In this document: in pieces, positions 7,244-15,647 of the stretch
How the letters are laid out: every line of letters begins with the position of its first letter
Numbering within the stretch: the first letter of the stretch is position 1
Assembly: GCA_040905245.1 (NCBI GenBank)
Contig: JBBDRX010000093.1
Coordinates: 1-22,157, forward strand
Reading direction: 5' to 3'
DNA: 22,157 nt
Source: JBBDRX01 sp040905245
GTDB lineage: Bacteria; Bacteroidota; Rhodothermia; Balneolales; Balneolaceae
Notes under the pieces: model-generated
The model's database searches: none
Told to the model about the DNA's origin: nothing
What the model saw: only the letters and a program-made list of their open reading frames with translations
Program-made: the position numbers and the translations under genes

Positions 7244-10195
7244 TTAACCGGCCGCATCTTCAAGCTTTCGCTTCTCCTCAACGATCTCATAGGACTCAAT
7301 CTCGTCACCGACCTTCAAGTCGTTGTATCCGGAGATGCTTATCCCACACTCATATCCGGACTGGACTTCTTTGGCATCATCCTTGAACCGTTTCAGAGAT
7401 GCAATTTCACCTTCGTAGATCACAACTCCGTCACGAATAATGCGAATAGGCTGATTTCGGAACACCTTCCCGTCAGTAACATAACAGCCGGCAATGGTTC
7501 CAACTTTTGAGACTTTGAAGACTTCCCGAACCTCTGCCATACCCAGCATCTTCTCACTCAGTTCGGGACTCAACATGCCTTCGAGGGCATCCCGAACTTC
7601 ATCGACAGCATCATAGATGACACTGAAGAGGCGAACGTCGATATCTTCGATCTCCGCAAGCTTTCTGGCATTTGCCGTTGGTCGTACCTGAAACCCGATA
7701 ATGATTCCATCAGAAGCCGAGGCAAGTAAAACATCCGATTCGGTAATCGCACCGGATCCGGTATGAATAATCTTGACGGCCACTTCATCGGTGCTGAGTT
7801 TCTGTAAGGCTCCGGACAGTGCCTCAATCGACCCATCGACATCGGCTTTGATAATAATATTCAGTTCGGAAAGCTCTCCAAGTGCCATTCGACGTGAAAG
7901 ATCGTCCAACGTAAGATGCTTGGTCTTTCTGAGACTCTGTTCACGCTTGAGCTGTTGTCTCTGGTTGGCGATCTCTTTGGCAGACTTCTCGTCTTTGGGA
8001 ACAATCAATCGGTCGCCGGCTTGAGGCGTATTGTCAAAACCCATCAACTGAATCGGTGTTGACGGACCAGCATGTTCAATTCTTTTACCATGCTCATTCT
8101 CCATAGCCCGAACCCTTCCGAATACAGGACCGGCCACAAATGGATCTCCCACATTCAGAGTTCCATTCTGAATCAGAATATTGGCAATAGTTCCTTTCCC
8201 TTTGTCTACTCTGGATTCAAGAACGACTCCTGAAGCACGTCGATTCGGATTGGCTTTCAACTCGAGCAGTTCAGCTTCAATCAACACCTTGTCCAGGAGC
8301 TCTTCTATATTAATACCCTTGAGAGCAGATACTTCAGCCGACTGCACATTTCCACCATACTCTTCGACGATCACATCATGCTCTGCAAGCTGTTGCTTGA
8401 TCCGATCCGGATTGGCACCATCCTTGTCAATTTTGTTAATGGCCACCACCATCGAAACCCCCGCCGCCTTGGCGTGGTTAATAGCTTCGATCGTTTGAGG
8501 CATTACAGAATCATCCGCAGCCACAACCAGGACCACAATATCCGTTGCCTGGGCGCCCCGGCTTCTCATTGCTGTAAACGCTTCGTGACCAGGTGTATCC
8601 AAAAATGTAATTTTTCGACCGTCATCCGTTTTGACAGCATATGCACCAACGTGCTGGGTAATTCCACCGGCTTCACCGGCAGCGACCTTGGTCTTTCGGA
8701 TGTGATCCAGAAGGGATGTCTTACCATGATCCACGTGCCCCATTACTGTAATAATCGGTGCCCGAGGCTCAAGATCTTCCGGATCGTCCTCCTCTTCTTC
8801 TTCAATTTCTTCAATCAGCTCCTCGGCATCCACAAACTTGACCTCACGGCCAAACTCTTCGGCTACCAACTCGATGGTCGATGCATCAAGACGCTGGTTA
8901 ATCGAAACCATCATTCCGATACTCATACAGGTTGTGATGACGTCATTTGCGTGCACGTCCAACAGATCGGCAAGATCCGATACGGTGACAAATTCCGTCA
9001 CTTCGAGTACTTCCTGTTCCAGCTCGTCCATCTCCTGCTGCAACTGCTTCTCCTCTTCCCGCTCTTCCCGACGCTGACGTCGACGCTTTTGGCGCTTGCT
9101 TCCAACCGTGTCAGATGATTTCATCATCTGCATGGTCTCGCGCATTTTCTTTTCGACATCCTCCTCGTCTACCTTGCCACGGCTGCCCTTGCGTTTTTTC
9201 TTGCTCTTTGCGGGTTTGGAATCACTGGCTTTGCGCTTCTTACCGGATCCGGACACCGAATCGTCTTCACCGGATTTTCTGTCTTTCTTTCTCTTTCTCT
9301 TCTTCGTCTTTTTAAACGGATCATCGGAGGTAAAGGCAACTTTCCCAACTACTTTTGTTCCTTTCAGTTTTTTCCGGGATGCACCACGAATAATCTCTTC
9401 GTCCTCATCTTCTCCATCACCGGAGTCATCCTCGTACTCATCTTCATCATCTGCTTCGTCATCTTCGGAGTCGTCCCCGCCTTCATCTTCATCCGGAACT
9501 TTCTGGGCGGATTTCTCTTCATCATCAGGCTCTTCATCATCAGGCTCTTCATCATCAGGCTCTTCATCATCAGGCTCCTCATCATCAGGGTCCTCAGGCT
9601 CCTCATCATCAGGCTCCTCATCAGCAGCTTCTGAATCGTCTACATCCAGTGCTTCACCAGAATCGACAGCGTCTTCCTTCATCTCTTCTGCTTCTGGTTC
9701 ATCCCGGCTTTCCTCTTCGGCAACTTCAGGCTCGGATGACGGTTGTTTTTCGATTTCTGCTTCAACGTCCTCTGGCATTTCGGCCTCTTCCGCAGAGGGA
9801 TCTGAGTCCTCTTCCTCTTTACTTTCTGGCTCTTCCGGTTCTACCGGCAGCTCTTCCTCCGGTTCAAGCGGAAGCTCCTCTTCATCCTCAGGCTCCAGTG
9901 GCATATCGTCCATCGGCTCCAGAAAATTGTCGATCGTAACACTCTCGTTACGCTGAGACATCATCTGGTTCCGACGACTCTCGTACTCCTCTCGCCGTCG
10001 CTCCTGCTCAAGACTCTTCTCCTTGTCAACACCGTACAGATCCTCCAACACCTGATACATCTCAGCGGTTATCCGCGTATTCGGCTTGTTGGAAACTTCA
10101 AAACCCTCATCCGCCAATGCATCCACAATGGATTTTGTAGCTACATTGAATTCAGAAGCAACTTTAAAAAGCTTTTTGGGTCTGTTATCTGTCAT
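7244..10195 (-). CDS. infB: Translation initiation factor IF-2
   Basis: A 983-residue GTPase that places initiator fMet-tRNA on the 30S subunit and drives subunit joining. An IF2_N domain (residues 6-55) is followed by a very acidic region (about 91-268), a Lys/Arg-rich region (about 275-376), a second IF2_N-like domain (about 400-456), and the G domain. The G domain has G1 GHVDHGKT at 486-493, DTPGHEAF and NKID. Domains II, III and IV follow, with the C2 domain at the end. The core is ordinary; the N-terminal extension is long and low in complexity, and part of it is encoded by a 15-base tandem repeat. The gene lies 55 bases after nusA with no good Shine-Dalgarno. Internal starts, which give IF2 isoforms in E. 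coli, cannot be judged here. Confidence 0.97.
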   Translation of the reverse strand: MTDNRPKKLFKVASEFNVATKSIVDALADEGFEVSNKPNTRITAEMYQVLEDLYGVDKEKSLEQERRREEYESRRNQMMSQRNESVTIDNFLEPMDDMPLEPEDEEELPLEPEEELPVEPEEPESKEEEDSDPSAEEAEMPEDVEAEIEKQPSSEPEVAEEESRDEPEAEEMKEDAVDSGEALDVDDSEAADEEPDDEEPEDPDDEEPDDEEPDDEEPDDEEPDDEEKSAQKVPDEDEGGDDSEDDEADDEDEYEDDSGDGEDEDEEIIRGASRKKLKGTKVVGKVAFTSDDPFKKTKKRKRKKDRKSGEDDSVSGSGKKRKASDSKPAKSKKKRKGSRGKVDEEDVEKKMRETMQMMKSSDTVGSKRQKRRRQRREEREEEKQLQQEMDELEQEVLEVTEFVTVSDLADLLDVHANDVITTCMSIGMMVSINQRLDASTIELVAEEFGREVKFVDAEELIEEIEEEEEDDPEDLEPRAPIITVMGHVDHGKTSLLDHIRKTKVAAGEAGGITQHVGAYAVKTDDGRKITFLDTPGHEAFTAMRSRGAQATDIVVLVVAADDSVMPQTIEAINHAKAAGVSMVVAINKIDKDGANPDRIKQQLAEHDVIVEEYGGNVQSAEVSALKGINIEELLDKVLIEAELLELKANPNRRASGVVLESRVDKGKGTIANILIQNGTLNVGDPFVAGPVFGRVRAMENEHGKRIEHAGPSTPIQLMGFDNTPQAGDRLIVPKDEKSAKEIANQRQQLKREQSLRKTKHLTLDDLSRRMALGELSELNIIIKADVDGSIEALSGALQKLSTDEVAVKIIHTGSGAITESDVLLASASDGIIIGFQVRPTANARKLAEIEDIDVRLFSVIYDAVDEVRDALEGMLSPELSEKMLGMAEVREVFKVSKVGTIAGCYVTDGKVFRNQPIRIIRDGVVIYEGEIASLKRFKDDAKEVQSGYECGISISGYNDLKVGDEIESYEIVEEKRKLEDAAG
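9515..9628. repeat. 15-bp tandem repeat inside infB (PDDEE units)
   Basis: Four identical copies of CTCTTCATCATCAGG (plus strand) start at 9515, 9530, 9545 and 9560. A one-base variant follows at 9575, then a 9-base partial unit at 9590, another variant at 9599 and a degenerate unit at 9614. The period is five codons, so gain or loss of units keeps the IF2 frame open and changes only the length of its acidic linker (about residues 190-227). Confidence 0.9.
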
Positions 10196-10250
10196 ACGGT
10201 ACCATCAAATAATTTAGCTTGCTGCCATCGGCTCGATCCGGAATGGAAAG

Positions 10251-11513
10251 TTACAATGCATCTTCTTCGTCCTCAAATTCGTAGGAGATGATATCAATAA
10301 TCTTCTCTGCCTCCTCCGGGGTTATTTTGCCATCAGTCCGGCTCACCAATTCCTCTTCGCTCAACTCCAGAACCGCTCGGGCAGTGTCACATCCAATCTC
10401 GTGTAGAAGCTGAACCGTGTCTGCGCCGAAATCCACCTCAAATTCAGAGAGGTCAATATCGTCCTCCTCATCCACTTCACGATATACATCAATTTCACAT
10501 TCGGTCAGTTTCGAGGCAAGGCGAATATTTACCCCTCCTTTTCCAATCGCTTTGGAGACTTCGTCGGCCGGAACCAACACATTGGCGTGTTTACCGTCCT
10601 CATTCAATTCCACTTTCAAAACACGAGCGGGCTGCAATGCACGCTTTATAAACTCGAACTTGTCGTCAGTATAATTTATAACATCAATATTCTCATTCTG
10701 CAATTCCCGAACGATAGCGTGGATCCGTACCCCCTTCATTCCGACACATGCTCCCACAGGATCTACCCGCTCGTCATGAGAAACCACCGCAACTTTGGAT
10801 CGGTCTCCAGGTTCTCTGGCGATACGGACAATATCAATAATACCGTCAAACACTTCCGGAATCTCATTTTCAAAGAGCCGTTCCAGGAATAATGGCGAAG
10901 TCCTCGAGATGATTACAGACGGATTCCCGTTATATCGACGGACTTCGACTACGACCGCACGAATGGTATCTCCCTTACGGTATCGGTCCTTGTAGATCTG
11001 TTCACTTTTTGGCATTACAAGCTCGACACCGTTGTGATTCACCAGCATATCACGGTTACGAACCTGATAAACATCTCCAAGAACAATCTCTCCGACCCGT
11101 TCCGAGTAATCTTCAAAAATATTGTCTTTTTCAATCTCCCGGATTCTCTGGGCAAGCTGCTGTCGTGCCATAGTCACAGCTCGTCGTCCAAAATCAGTAA
11201 TCGAGATCTCCTGAGCGTATTCATCGTACAGCTCCAGATCCGGATCGTGCTTCTGGGCTTCTTCCAGCGTAATTTCGGTCACCGGATTTGTCAACTCTTC
11301 GGGTGGTACCACCTCCCGGATGTGGAGAATCTGTATCTCTCCCCTGTCCGGATTCAAAATTACCTCAAATGACTCATCGGAGTCATATTTTTTCCGAATC
11401 ATGGTCCGAAACACATCCTCCAGTATGGAGAGCAACAGGTTCTTGTCGATCCCTTTATCTTTTGCAATTTCGGCAAAAGATTGAATAATCAGTTTTGAAA
11501 CATCGTTTTGCAT
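10251..11513 (-). CDS. nusA: Transcription termination/antitermination factor NusA
   Basis: A 420-residue RNA polymerase-binding factor that modulates pausing, intrinsic termination and antitermination. The N-terminal polymerase-binding domain covers about 1-130, the S1 domain about 137-205 (VGEIVLGDVYQV to VIISRTSP), KH1 has GACVGMKGVRI near 255-264, and KH2 has IGKGGVNIRLASKLT at 323-337. After an acidic linker there is one helical C-terminal segment (about 365-415, HEIGCDTARAVLELSEEEL) like the helix-hairpin-helix/acidic-repeat domains, and the protein ends EFEDEEDAL. It lies 33 bases after rimP in the canonical rimP-nusA-infB order. A terminator-like hairpin in the operon leader may let NusA control its own synthesis. 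Confidence 0.96.
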   Translation of the reverse strand: MQNDVSKLIIQSFAEIAKDKGIDKNLLLSILEDVFRTMIRKKYDSDESFEVILNPDRGEIQILHIREVVPPEELTNPVTEITLEEAQKHDPDLELYDEYAQEISITDFGRRAVTMARQQLAQRIREIEKDNIFEDYSERVGEIVLGDVYQVRNRDMLVNHNGVELVMPKSEQIYKDRYRKGDTIRAVVVEVRRYNGNPSVIISRTSPLFLERLFENEIPEVFDGIIDIVRIAREPGDRSKVAVVSHDERVDPVGACVGMKGVRIHAIVRELQNENIDVINYTDDKFEFIKRALQPARVLKVELNEDGKHANVLVPADEVSKAIGKGGVNIRLASKLTECEIDVYREVDEEDDIDLSEFEVDFGADTVQLLHEIGCDTARAVLELSEEELVSRTDGKITPEEAEKIIDIISYEFEDEEDAL

Positions 11514-11546
11514 CTGGTATATCCGGTTTAAAAACGTTCCTGAACG

Positions 11547-12002
11547 CTATAATTGAGGTATCACCTTGGTTTCAAGGATTGCATCGAAAGCGATCTTCTT
11601 CCGATCATTTCCGACCTCTACTTCAATTCCATCATCCTGCACCTGAACAAGGACCCCTTCCGCCCGTTCATACTGATCCCCGTTTTTGAATCTAACCCGT
11701 ACTGTACGTCCGCTATTTTTCCCATACTGGCGACGATCCGTTAACGGACGGCTCAACCCCGGGGAAGATACGTTCAATCTGTATCGGGAACCGATCAAAT
11801 CGTGAGCTTCGAGTAAAAAACCCAGCTCCCGACTTATTCTGGAACAGGCTCCCACCTGCACACCTTCCCGTTCCGAATCCACATAGACCCATAAGACAGT
11901 CTCGTTCCCGCCTTTCTCTTCGACATCCACAACAAACAGATCTTCCTGTTCAACAATCGGTTTTGCAAGTTCACCAATTGTCTTCAGATGTTCGGAGTCC
12001 AT
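11547..12002 (-). CDS. rimP: Ribosome maturation factor RimP
   Basis: A 151-residue protein that assists 30S assembly, especially S12 incorporation. The signature NVSSPGLSRPL (residues 77-86) sits between the N-terminal alpha/beta domain and the C-terminal SH3-like barrel (from about 98, TVRVRFKNGD to the end). The length is typical. It is the first gene of the cluster. Its ATG has no recognisable Shine-Dalgarno, and a terminator-like hairpin ends about 20 bases upstream. Confidence 0.95.
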   Translation of the reverse strand: MDSEHLKTIGELAKPIVEQEDLFVVDVEEKGGNETVLWVYVDSEREGVQVGACSRISRELGFLLEAHDLIGSRYRLNVSSPGLSRPLTDRRQYGKNSGRTVRVRFKNGDQYERAEGVLVQVQDDGIEVEVGNDRKKIAFDAILETKVIPQL

Positions 12003-12022
12003 ATATTTTCTGATTCAGGTAC

Positions 12023-12053
12023 AAAAAAAAGTGAGAACCTCCCGGCGCTCACT
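12023..12053 (-). terminator. Terminator-like hairpin in the leader of rimP-nusA-infB
   Basis: On the minus strand AGTGAG (12053-12048) pairs with CTCACT (12035-12030), with a possible inner CC/GG pairing around GGGA. Eight or nine T residues follow directly. No minus-strand gene ends upstream, since the neighbour is a divergent plus-strand gene, so the structure lies in the leader of the rimP transcript, about 20 bases before its ATG. That placement suggests attenuation rather than the end of a gene. Confidence 0.6.
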
Positions 12054-12064
12054 TACAGGAATGT

Positions 12065-12093
12065 AAAATACTTTGATTAAGCGAAAATAACAA
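12065..12093 (-). promoter_or_regulatory. Candidate promoter of the rimP-nusA-infB cluster
   Basis: On the minus strand TTG (12093-12091) is followed after 20 bases by TATTTT (12070-12065), which fits a TTG-N20-TAnnTT pattern and also a weak TTGTTA-N17-TATTTT sigma-70 reading. It lies just ahead of the leader hairpin, so transcription would begin only a few bases before the stem. It is a pattern match only. Confidence 0.4.
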
Positions 12094-12149
12094 CTTGCAC
12101 ACGGCCGGAAAAGGCGGGACATTTCCTGTTTGATTTCAAGTTAACAGCA

Positions 12150-12644
12150 ATGAATTATCGACTTCTACCGATTGCGGCTTTATTATTGCTGCTGACGCTC
12201 TCTTGCGAGCAGAGCGATACAGACCGAAGTGCCCGATCTCAGGGGCGGACACTCGAATATCCTGCTACAGTCTATTTTCACAACAGTGAGGGGGATACGC
12301 TCCACTCCATCCGGGTTGCTGTGGCAGAGACACCGGAGCACCGTTCCACGGGCTTAATGGATGTCCATGAGATGCCGGAAAACAACGGAATGCTCTTTAT
12401 TTTTGATCGTGAGGAGCCACAAAGTTTCTGGATGGCCAATACGCCACTCGGACTGGACATCATTTTCGCCTCTTCCGATGGAAGAATTGTTCGCATTCAT
12501 CGAAATACCAGTCCCTATTCCGACCGTGAGGTCTCTTCCGAACAACCGAGTCGATATGTCGTGGAGACACACGCCGGATATACGTTACGGCACGACATTC
12601 AAGAAGGGATGTTTATCTCATTCGAACGTAACAAAGAAGAGTAA
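12150..12644 (+). CDS. DUF192 family lipoprotein
   Basis: A 164-residue protein and the only plus-strand gene in the window. It begins with a short charged start, a Leu-rich hydrophobic stretch and LTLSC, which gives a likely lipobox with Cys19, so it is probably an envelope lipoprotein. Residues about 40-160 match the DUF192 fold: RSTGLMDV, MPENNGMLFIFD, FWMANTPLGLDIIF, a G-R-I-V-R-I-H strand and a final hydrophobic strand. The molecular function of the family is not known to me. It is divergent from rimP across 147 bases and convergent with fbp across 63 bases, so it is probably monocistronic. No Shine-Dalgarno is evident before the ATG. Confidence 0.88.
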   Translation: MNYRLLPIAALLLLLTLSCEQSDTDRSARSQGRTLEYPATVYFHNSEGDTLHSIRVAVAETPEHRSTGLMDVHEMPENNGMLFIFDREEPQSFWMANTPLGLDIIFASSDGRIVRIHRNTSPYSDREVSSEQPSRYVVETHAGYTLRHDIQEGMFISFERNKEE

Positions 12645-12677
12645 GAAAGGTCTGTTCATCCATTCGAAACCCTTTCT
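12644..12677. terminator. Possible bidirectional terminator between DUF192 gene and fbp
   Basis: AGAAAGG (12644-12650) pairs with CCTTTCT (12671-12677) across a 20-base loop, which has a small inner TTC/GAA pairing. It lies exactly between two convergent stop codons, where a shared terminator is expected, but there is no T-run on either strand. The call rests mainly on position. Confidence 0.35.
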
Positions 12678-12707
12678 CATCCACAAAAGACGATGTATCC
12701 ATCCTGT

Positions 12708-13769
12708 TTATCCGCTGGAAGCTGAGCGGGGCTTTGCATGACCCTGCTCTTTCTCTTCTTCTGCATAAAGCTCCAGAAACTCTTTCGCCTTCATGACATT
12801 TTTCCGTGATCCGATATAAATCGGAGTGCTCTGATGTATAGAAGTTGGTTGAATCTCAAGAATTCGCTGTTTTCCGTCAATCGCGACACCCCCAGCCTGT
12901 TCTATAATGAAGGCCAGCGGGTTACACTCGTACATCAGACGTAACTTCCCGCTCGGATACATCTTGTTGGCCGGGTAGATGAAAATACCTCCCTGCAATA
13001 ACGTCCTGTGCAGGTCGGCAACCATCGACCCGATATACCGTGCTTTGTAGGGACGTCCCGTATCCGAATCCTCTTCCTGACAATACTTGACATACTTTTT
13101 CAATCCCTGGGGCCAGGTATTGTATCCTCCCTCGTTGATACTGTACACGGTTCCGTAATCCGGAATACGAACACTGTCTTCTGCAAGAATAAATTCTCCG
13201 ATACTCGGATCCAGAGTAAATACACTGACTCCCATACCGGTTGTATATGCCATGATAGTACTCGATCCATAAAGTACATATCCTGCAGCAACCTGCCGGA
13301 CCCCTTGTTGAAGTGCATCCTTCTCCATCAGCCCACCATCGTGTCTGGACGGGCGAATGTAGATAGAAAAGATGCTTCCTATGGAGACATTCACGTCAAT
13401 ATTCGAGGATCCATCCAGTGGATCCATATAAACAATATATTTGCCGCCTTTGTGATTTAACCGAATCACTCCGTCATTCTCTTCAGAAATAACCATACAG
13501 GTGATCAGAGAACGATCCAGAGCAGAAATCAACTGTTGGTCGGCAAAGAGGTCAAGCTTCTTTACAGACTCACCATGAATATTGACACTCCCATCCACAC
13601 CGAGAATATTGGTAATTCCTGCCTTGTTCACTTCCCGTGAAATAATCTTGGAGGCAAGAGCAATATCCCGCAAAAGCTGAGATAGATCTCCGGTGGCTCC
13701 CGGAAACCTGTTTTCTGCCTGAATAATGTGCTCTTCAAGAGTCCGCAACTGCTGTGCTTTCGTTGTCAT
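12708..13769 (-). CDS. fbp: Fructose-1,6-bisphosphatase, class I
   Basis: A 353-residue gluconeogenic enzyme that hydrolyses fructose 1,6-bisphosphate to fructose 6-phosphate. Visible active-site features are the metal-binding glutamates in ISEEND (E96-E97), DPLDGSSNIDVN (116-127), the substrate-binding segment around GGIFIYPANK, and KLRLMYECNPLAFIIEQAGG near 275-294. The length is slightly above the usual 330-340 because of a charged, low-complexity tail of about 15 residues. It lies 98 bases after coaE and is convergent with the DUF192 gene. A pathway link with its neighbours is not apparent. Confidence 0.96.
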   Translation of the reverse strand: MTTKAQQLRTLEEHIIQAENRFPGATGDLSQLLRDIALASKIISREVNKAGITNILGVDGSVNIHGESVKKLDLFADQQLISALDRSLITCMVISEENDGVIRLNHKGGKYIVYMDPLDGSSNIDVNVSIGSIFSIYIRPSRHDGGLMEKDALQQGVRQVAAGYVLYGSSTIMAYTTGMGVSVFTLDPSIGEFILAEDSVRIPDYGTVYSINEGGYNTWPQGLKKYVKYCQEEDSDTGRPYKARYIGSMVADLHRTLLQGGIFIYPANKMYPSGKLRLMYECNPLAFIIEQAGGVAIDGKQRILEIQPTSIHQSTPIYIGSRKNVMKAKEFLELYAEEEKEQGHAKPRSASSG

Positions 13770-13867
13770 AACATCCTATTTTCATTCAACCGGCACCCGT
13801 GAATATATACCGCAATGTAGTTTATTGTTTCATAAAATGAGAAACCGAATCCATACCCAGCTGTTGA

Positions 13868-14479
13868 TCAGCTTTTAAATTCCCTCCCCTTCGAAACCAG
13901 TATCCTGTAGAGAGATTCAGCCTCTTTACGAAAGTCACTCAGCCCGGAGCGGTTTTCCACTAAATAGTCGGCAAGTTGTTCCATCTCCTTCTCGGAAGGC
14001 TGCCTGTCAATCCTGGCCAAAAATTCTTTCTCACTCAGACCATCACGCTGCTGAACCCGACTCAACTGCTTTTTTTGACCGGACCGAACCAGAACAATTA
14101 CATCGAATCCGTCCGGCCTTCCGTTGAGAAGCAGCAATGCCGCCTCTTCAACAAACATCTCTGCCCCACGGGCCCGCGCAAGGTGCATACGCCTCTGGAT
14201 CTCTTCGCTGACCACCGGATGCACAATGTTGTTCAGCTCATCTGCCCGGCCACTCTGAAATGCGATTCGGGAAAGGTACTCTCGATCCAGAGATCCATCC
14301 GGCAGATAGGCCTTCTCGCCGAAAGATCTCTGTATCTGATCAATAATTCGAGAATCTTTCTGCATCAGCTCTTTTGCCAGCGGATCGGCATAAACTACAA
14401 CCGCCCCGAGTCGTTCCCACTCTTTGCAAAGAGTGGTCTTGCCACTACCCATCGTCCCCGTTACACCCACTGTGACCAT
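13868..14479 (-). CDS. coaE: Dephospho-CoA kinase
   Basis: A P-loop kinase that phosphorylates dephospho-CoA in the last step of coenzyme A synthesis. With the ATG at 14479 it has 203 residues and the Walker A GTMGSGKTT at positions 8-16, as expected for the family; VVYADPLAKEL carries the acceptor-site aspartate, and the LID region follows VQQRDGLSEKEF. An in-frame GTG at 14497 would give 209 residues and overlap prfB by 17 bases. The ATG just after the prfB stop (TGA-T-ATG) gives a more typical N-terminus, so I chose it. Close packing suggests co-transcription and coupling with prfB. Confidence 0.94.
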   Translation of the reverse strand: MVTVGVTGTMGSGKTTLCKEWERLGAVVVYADPLAKELMQKDSRIIDQIQRSFGEKAYLPDGSLDREYLSRIAFQSGRADELNNIVHPVVSEEIQRRMHLARARGAEMFVEEAALLLLNGRPDGFDVIVLVRSGQKKQLSRVQQRDGLSEKEFLARIDRQPSEKEMEQLADYLVENRSGLSDFRKEAESLYRILVSKGREFKS

Positions 14480-14480
14480 A

Positions 14481-15594
14481 TCAGGATCTCTGTTCACTGT
14501 CGGCCAGCAGATAGGCCTTGATAAATTCGTTAAGGTCCCCGTCCATCACTCCGTCCACATCTGCTGTTTCATATTCTGTCCGATGATCCTTCACCATGTT
14601 GTACGGATGAAATACATAGGAACGAATCTGGGATCCCCACTCAATCTTGCTCTTGGAGCCTTGAAGCTTCTCCGTCTCCTGCTCCCGAATTCCTTTCTCC
14701 AATTCATAAATTTTTGACTTCAACAAAACCATCGCTTTCTCCCGGTTTTGCAGTTGGGAACGCTCCTGCTGACATTCTGCAACTACACGCTGGCTACTAT
14801 CGTCGGATAGCGTTCCTTCCCAGATAAGCCGTACACCTGTCTCGACCTTGTTCACATTCTGTCCCCCGGCTCCACTTGCATGAAAGCGCTGCAACTCCAC
14901 TTCACTTTCGCTTAAGTCAATTTCAATTGTATCGTCAATAACCGGAGAAACAAATACCGAACTGAAAGAAGTGTGACGTCTCGAGTTACTGTCGAAAGGC
15001 GAAATACGGACCAAACGATGCACTCCGCTTTCGGCCTTCAGAAATCCATAAGCATTGGATCCGCTGACTTCAAGCGTAGCGCTCTTGATTCCGGCGACAT
15101 CCCCGGGCTGGAGTTCCAGAACCGAAACGGAATAGTTATTCTGCTCTGCCCATCGGTTGTACATCCGAAAGAGCATTTCGGCCCAATCCTGGCTCTCCGT
15201 TCCCCCTGCCCCCGGGTTAATGGTCAAAATAGCATCCCTGCCGTCATCTTCACCGGTGAGCATATTTCGAAGCTCGAGCTCCTTCAATCCTTTCTCAAAT
15301 TTCTGCATCTCTGCCTGAATCTCGTCAGAAACATCCTCTCCTTCCTCCTGAAACTGGAGATAAACCTGTACACTCTCTTTCAGCTCATTCAGATGGTCCC
15401 AGCTCTCCACAATGCTCTTCTCATGGTCAATCTCTTTCATAATCCGGCGGCCCCGGTCCGGATCGTCCCAGAATGAAGGGTCCTGAACCTGCTCCTGCAG
15501 CTCAATGATGGTTATCTTGCGTTTGTCATAGTCAAAGATACCCCCTGAGCGCATCCAGACGCCCAAATAGTTCTTCCAACTTATCTGTATTCAT
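14481..15594 (-). CDS. prfB: Peptide chain release factor 2, made by programmed +1 frameshift
   Basis: RF2 recognises UAA and UGA and triggers release of the finished peptide. Translation starts at ATG 15594, reads 20 codons ending in LRGYL, and meets an in-frame TGA at 15534-15532. A +1 shift at CTT-TGA-C continues as DYDKRK and gives a 370-residue product. The shifted frame has the anticodon-like SPF (198-200 of the product) and the catalytic GGQ in GAGGQNVNK (243-245). The open frame alone would begin at an ATG at 15566 that makes no family-like N-terminus. A GGAAA lies just upstream of ATG 15594. The frameshift makes RF2 level control its own synthesis, an established mechanism. coaE follows immediately. 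Confidence 0.97.
15531..15546 (-). promoter_or_regulatory. prfB: RF2 programmed +1 frameshift site
   Basis: The minus strand reads AGGGGGTATCTTTGAC, the same core as in E. coli: an internal Shine-Dalgarno-like AGGGGG three bases before the slippery CTT, then the poorly terminated TGA with C at the next position. Low RF2 slows termination at this UGA and allows the ribosome to slip +1 onto the main frame. Confidence 0.96.
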
Positions 15595-15647
15595 CGTTTC
15601 CATATACACTGTTTAGTTTGCTGTTTTAACGCTTCAGGATATTGCGG

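Noticed and set aside
8378..9118. Plus-strand open frame of 246 codons, Cys/His/Leu-rich
   Set aside because: Opposite the G domain and second IF2_N domain of infB; no conserved motif and no ribosome-binding site.
9515..9628. CRISPR-like array
   Set aside because: The units are 15 bases with no spacers, keep a coding frame and encode PDDEE; it is a coding tandem repeat.
9096..9956. Long Ser-rich open frame (286 codons) on the plus strand
   Set aside because: It lies opposite the acidic and basic blocks of infB; Asp/Glu codons read in reverse give Ser/Phe-type codons, so the open frame is a by-product of low complexity. No protein family resemblance.
12003..12149. A tRNA gene (such as metY) upstream of rimP, as in E. 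coli
   Set aside because: I looked for a cloverleaf and T-loop in this 147-base gap and saw none.
13848..13900. Small AGCTG/CAGCT hairpin near the coaE stop as a terminator
   Set aside because: Five pairs only, and on the coaE strand GGGTATGG follows instead of a T-tract.
15547..15566. prfB start at the ATG 15566 of the main open frame
   Set aside because: The peptide before DYDKRK does not match RF2, while the 20-codon frame from 15594 with the frameshift site does.
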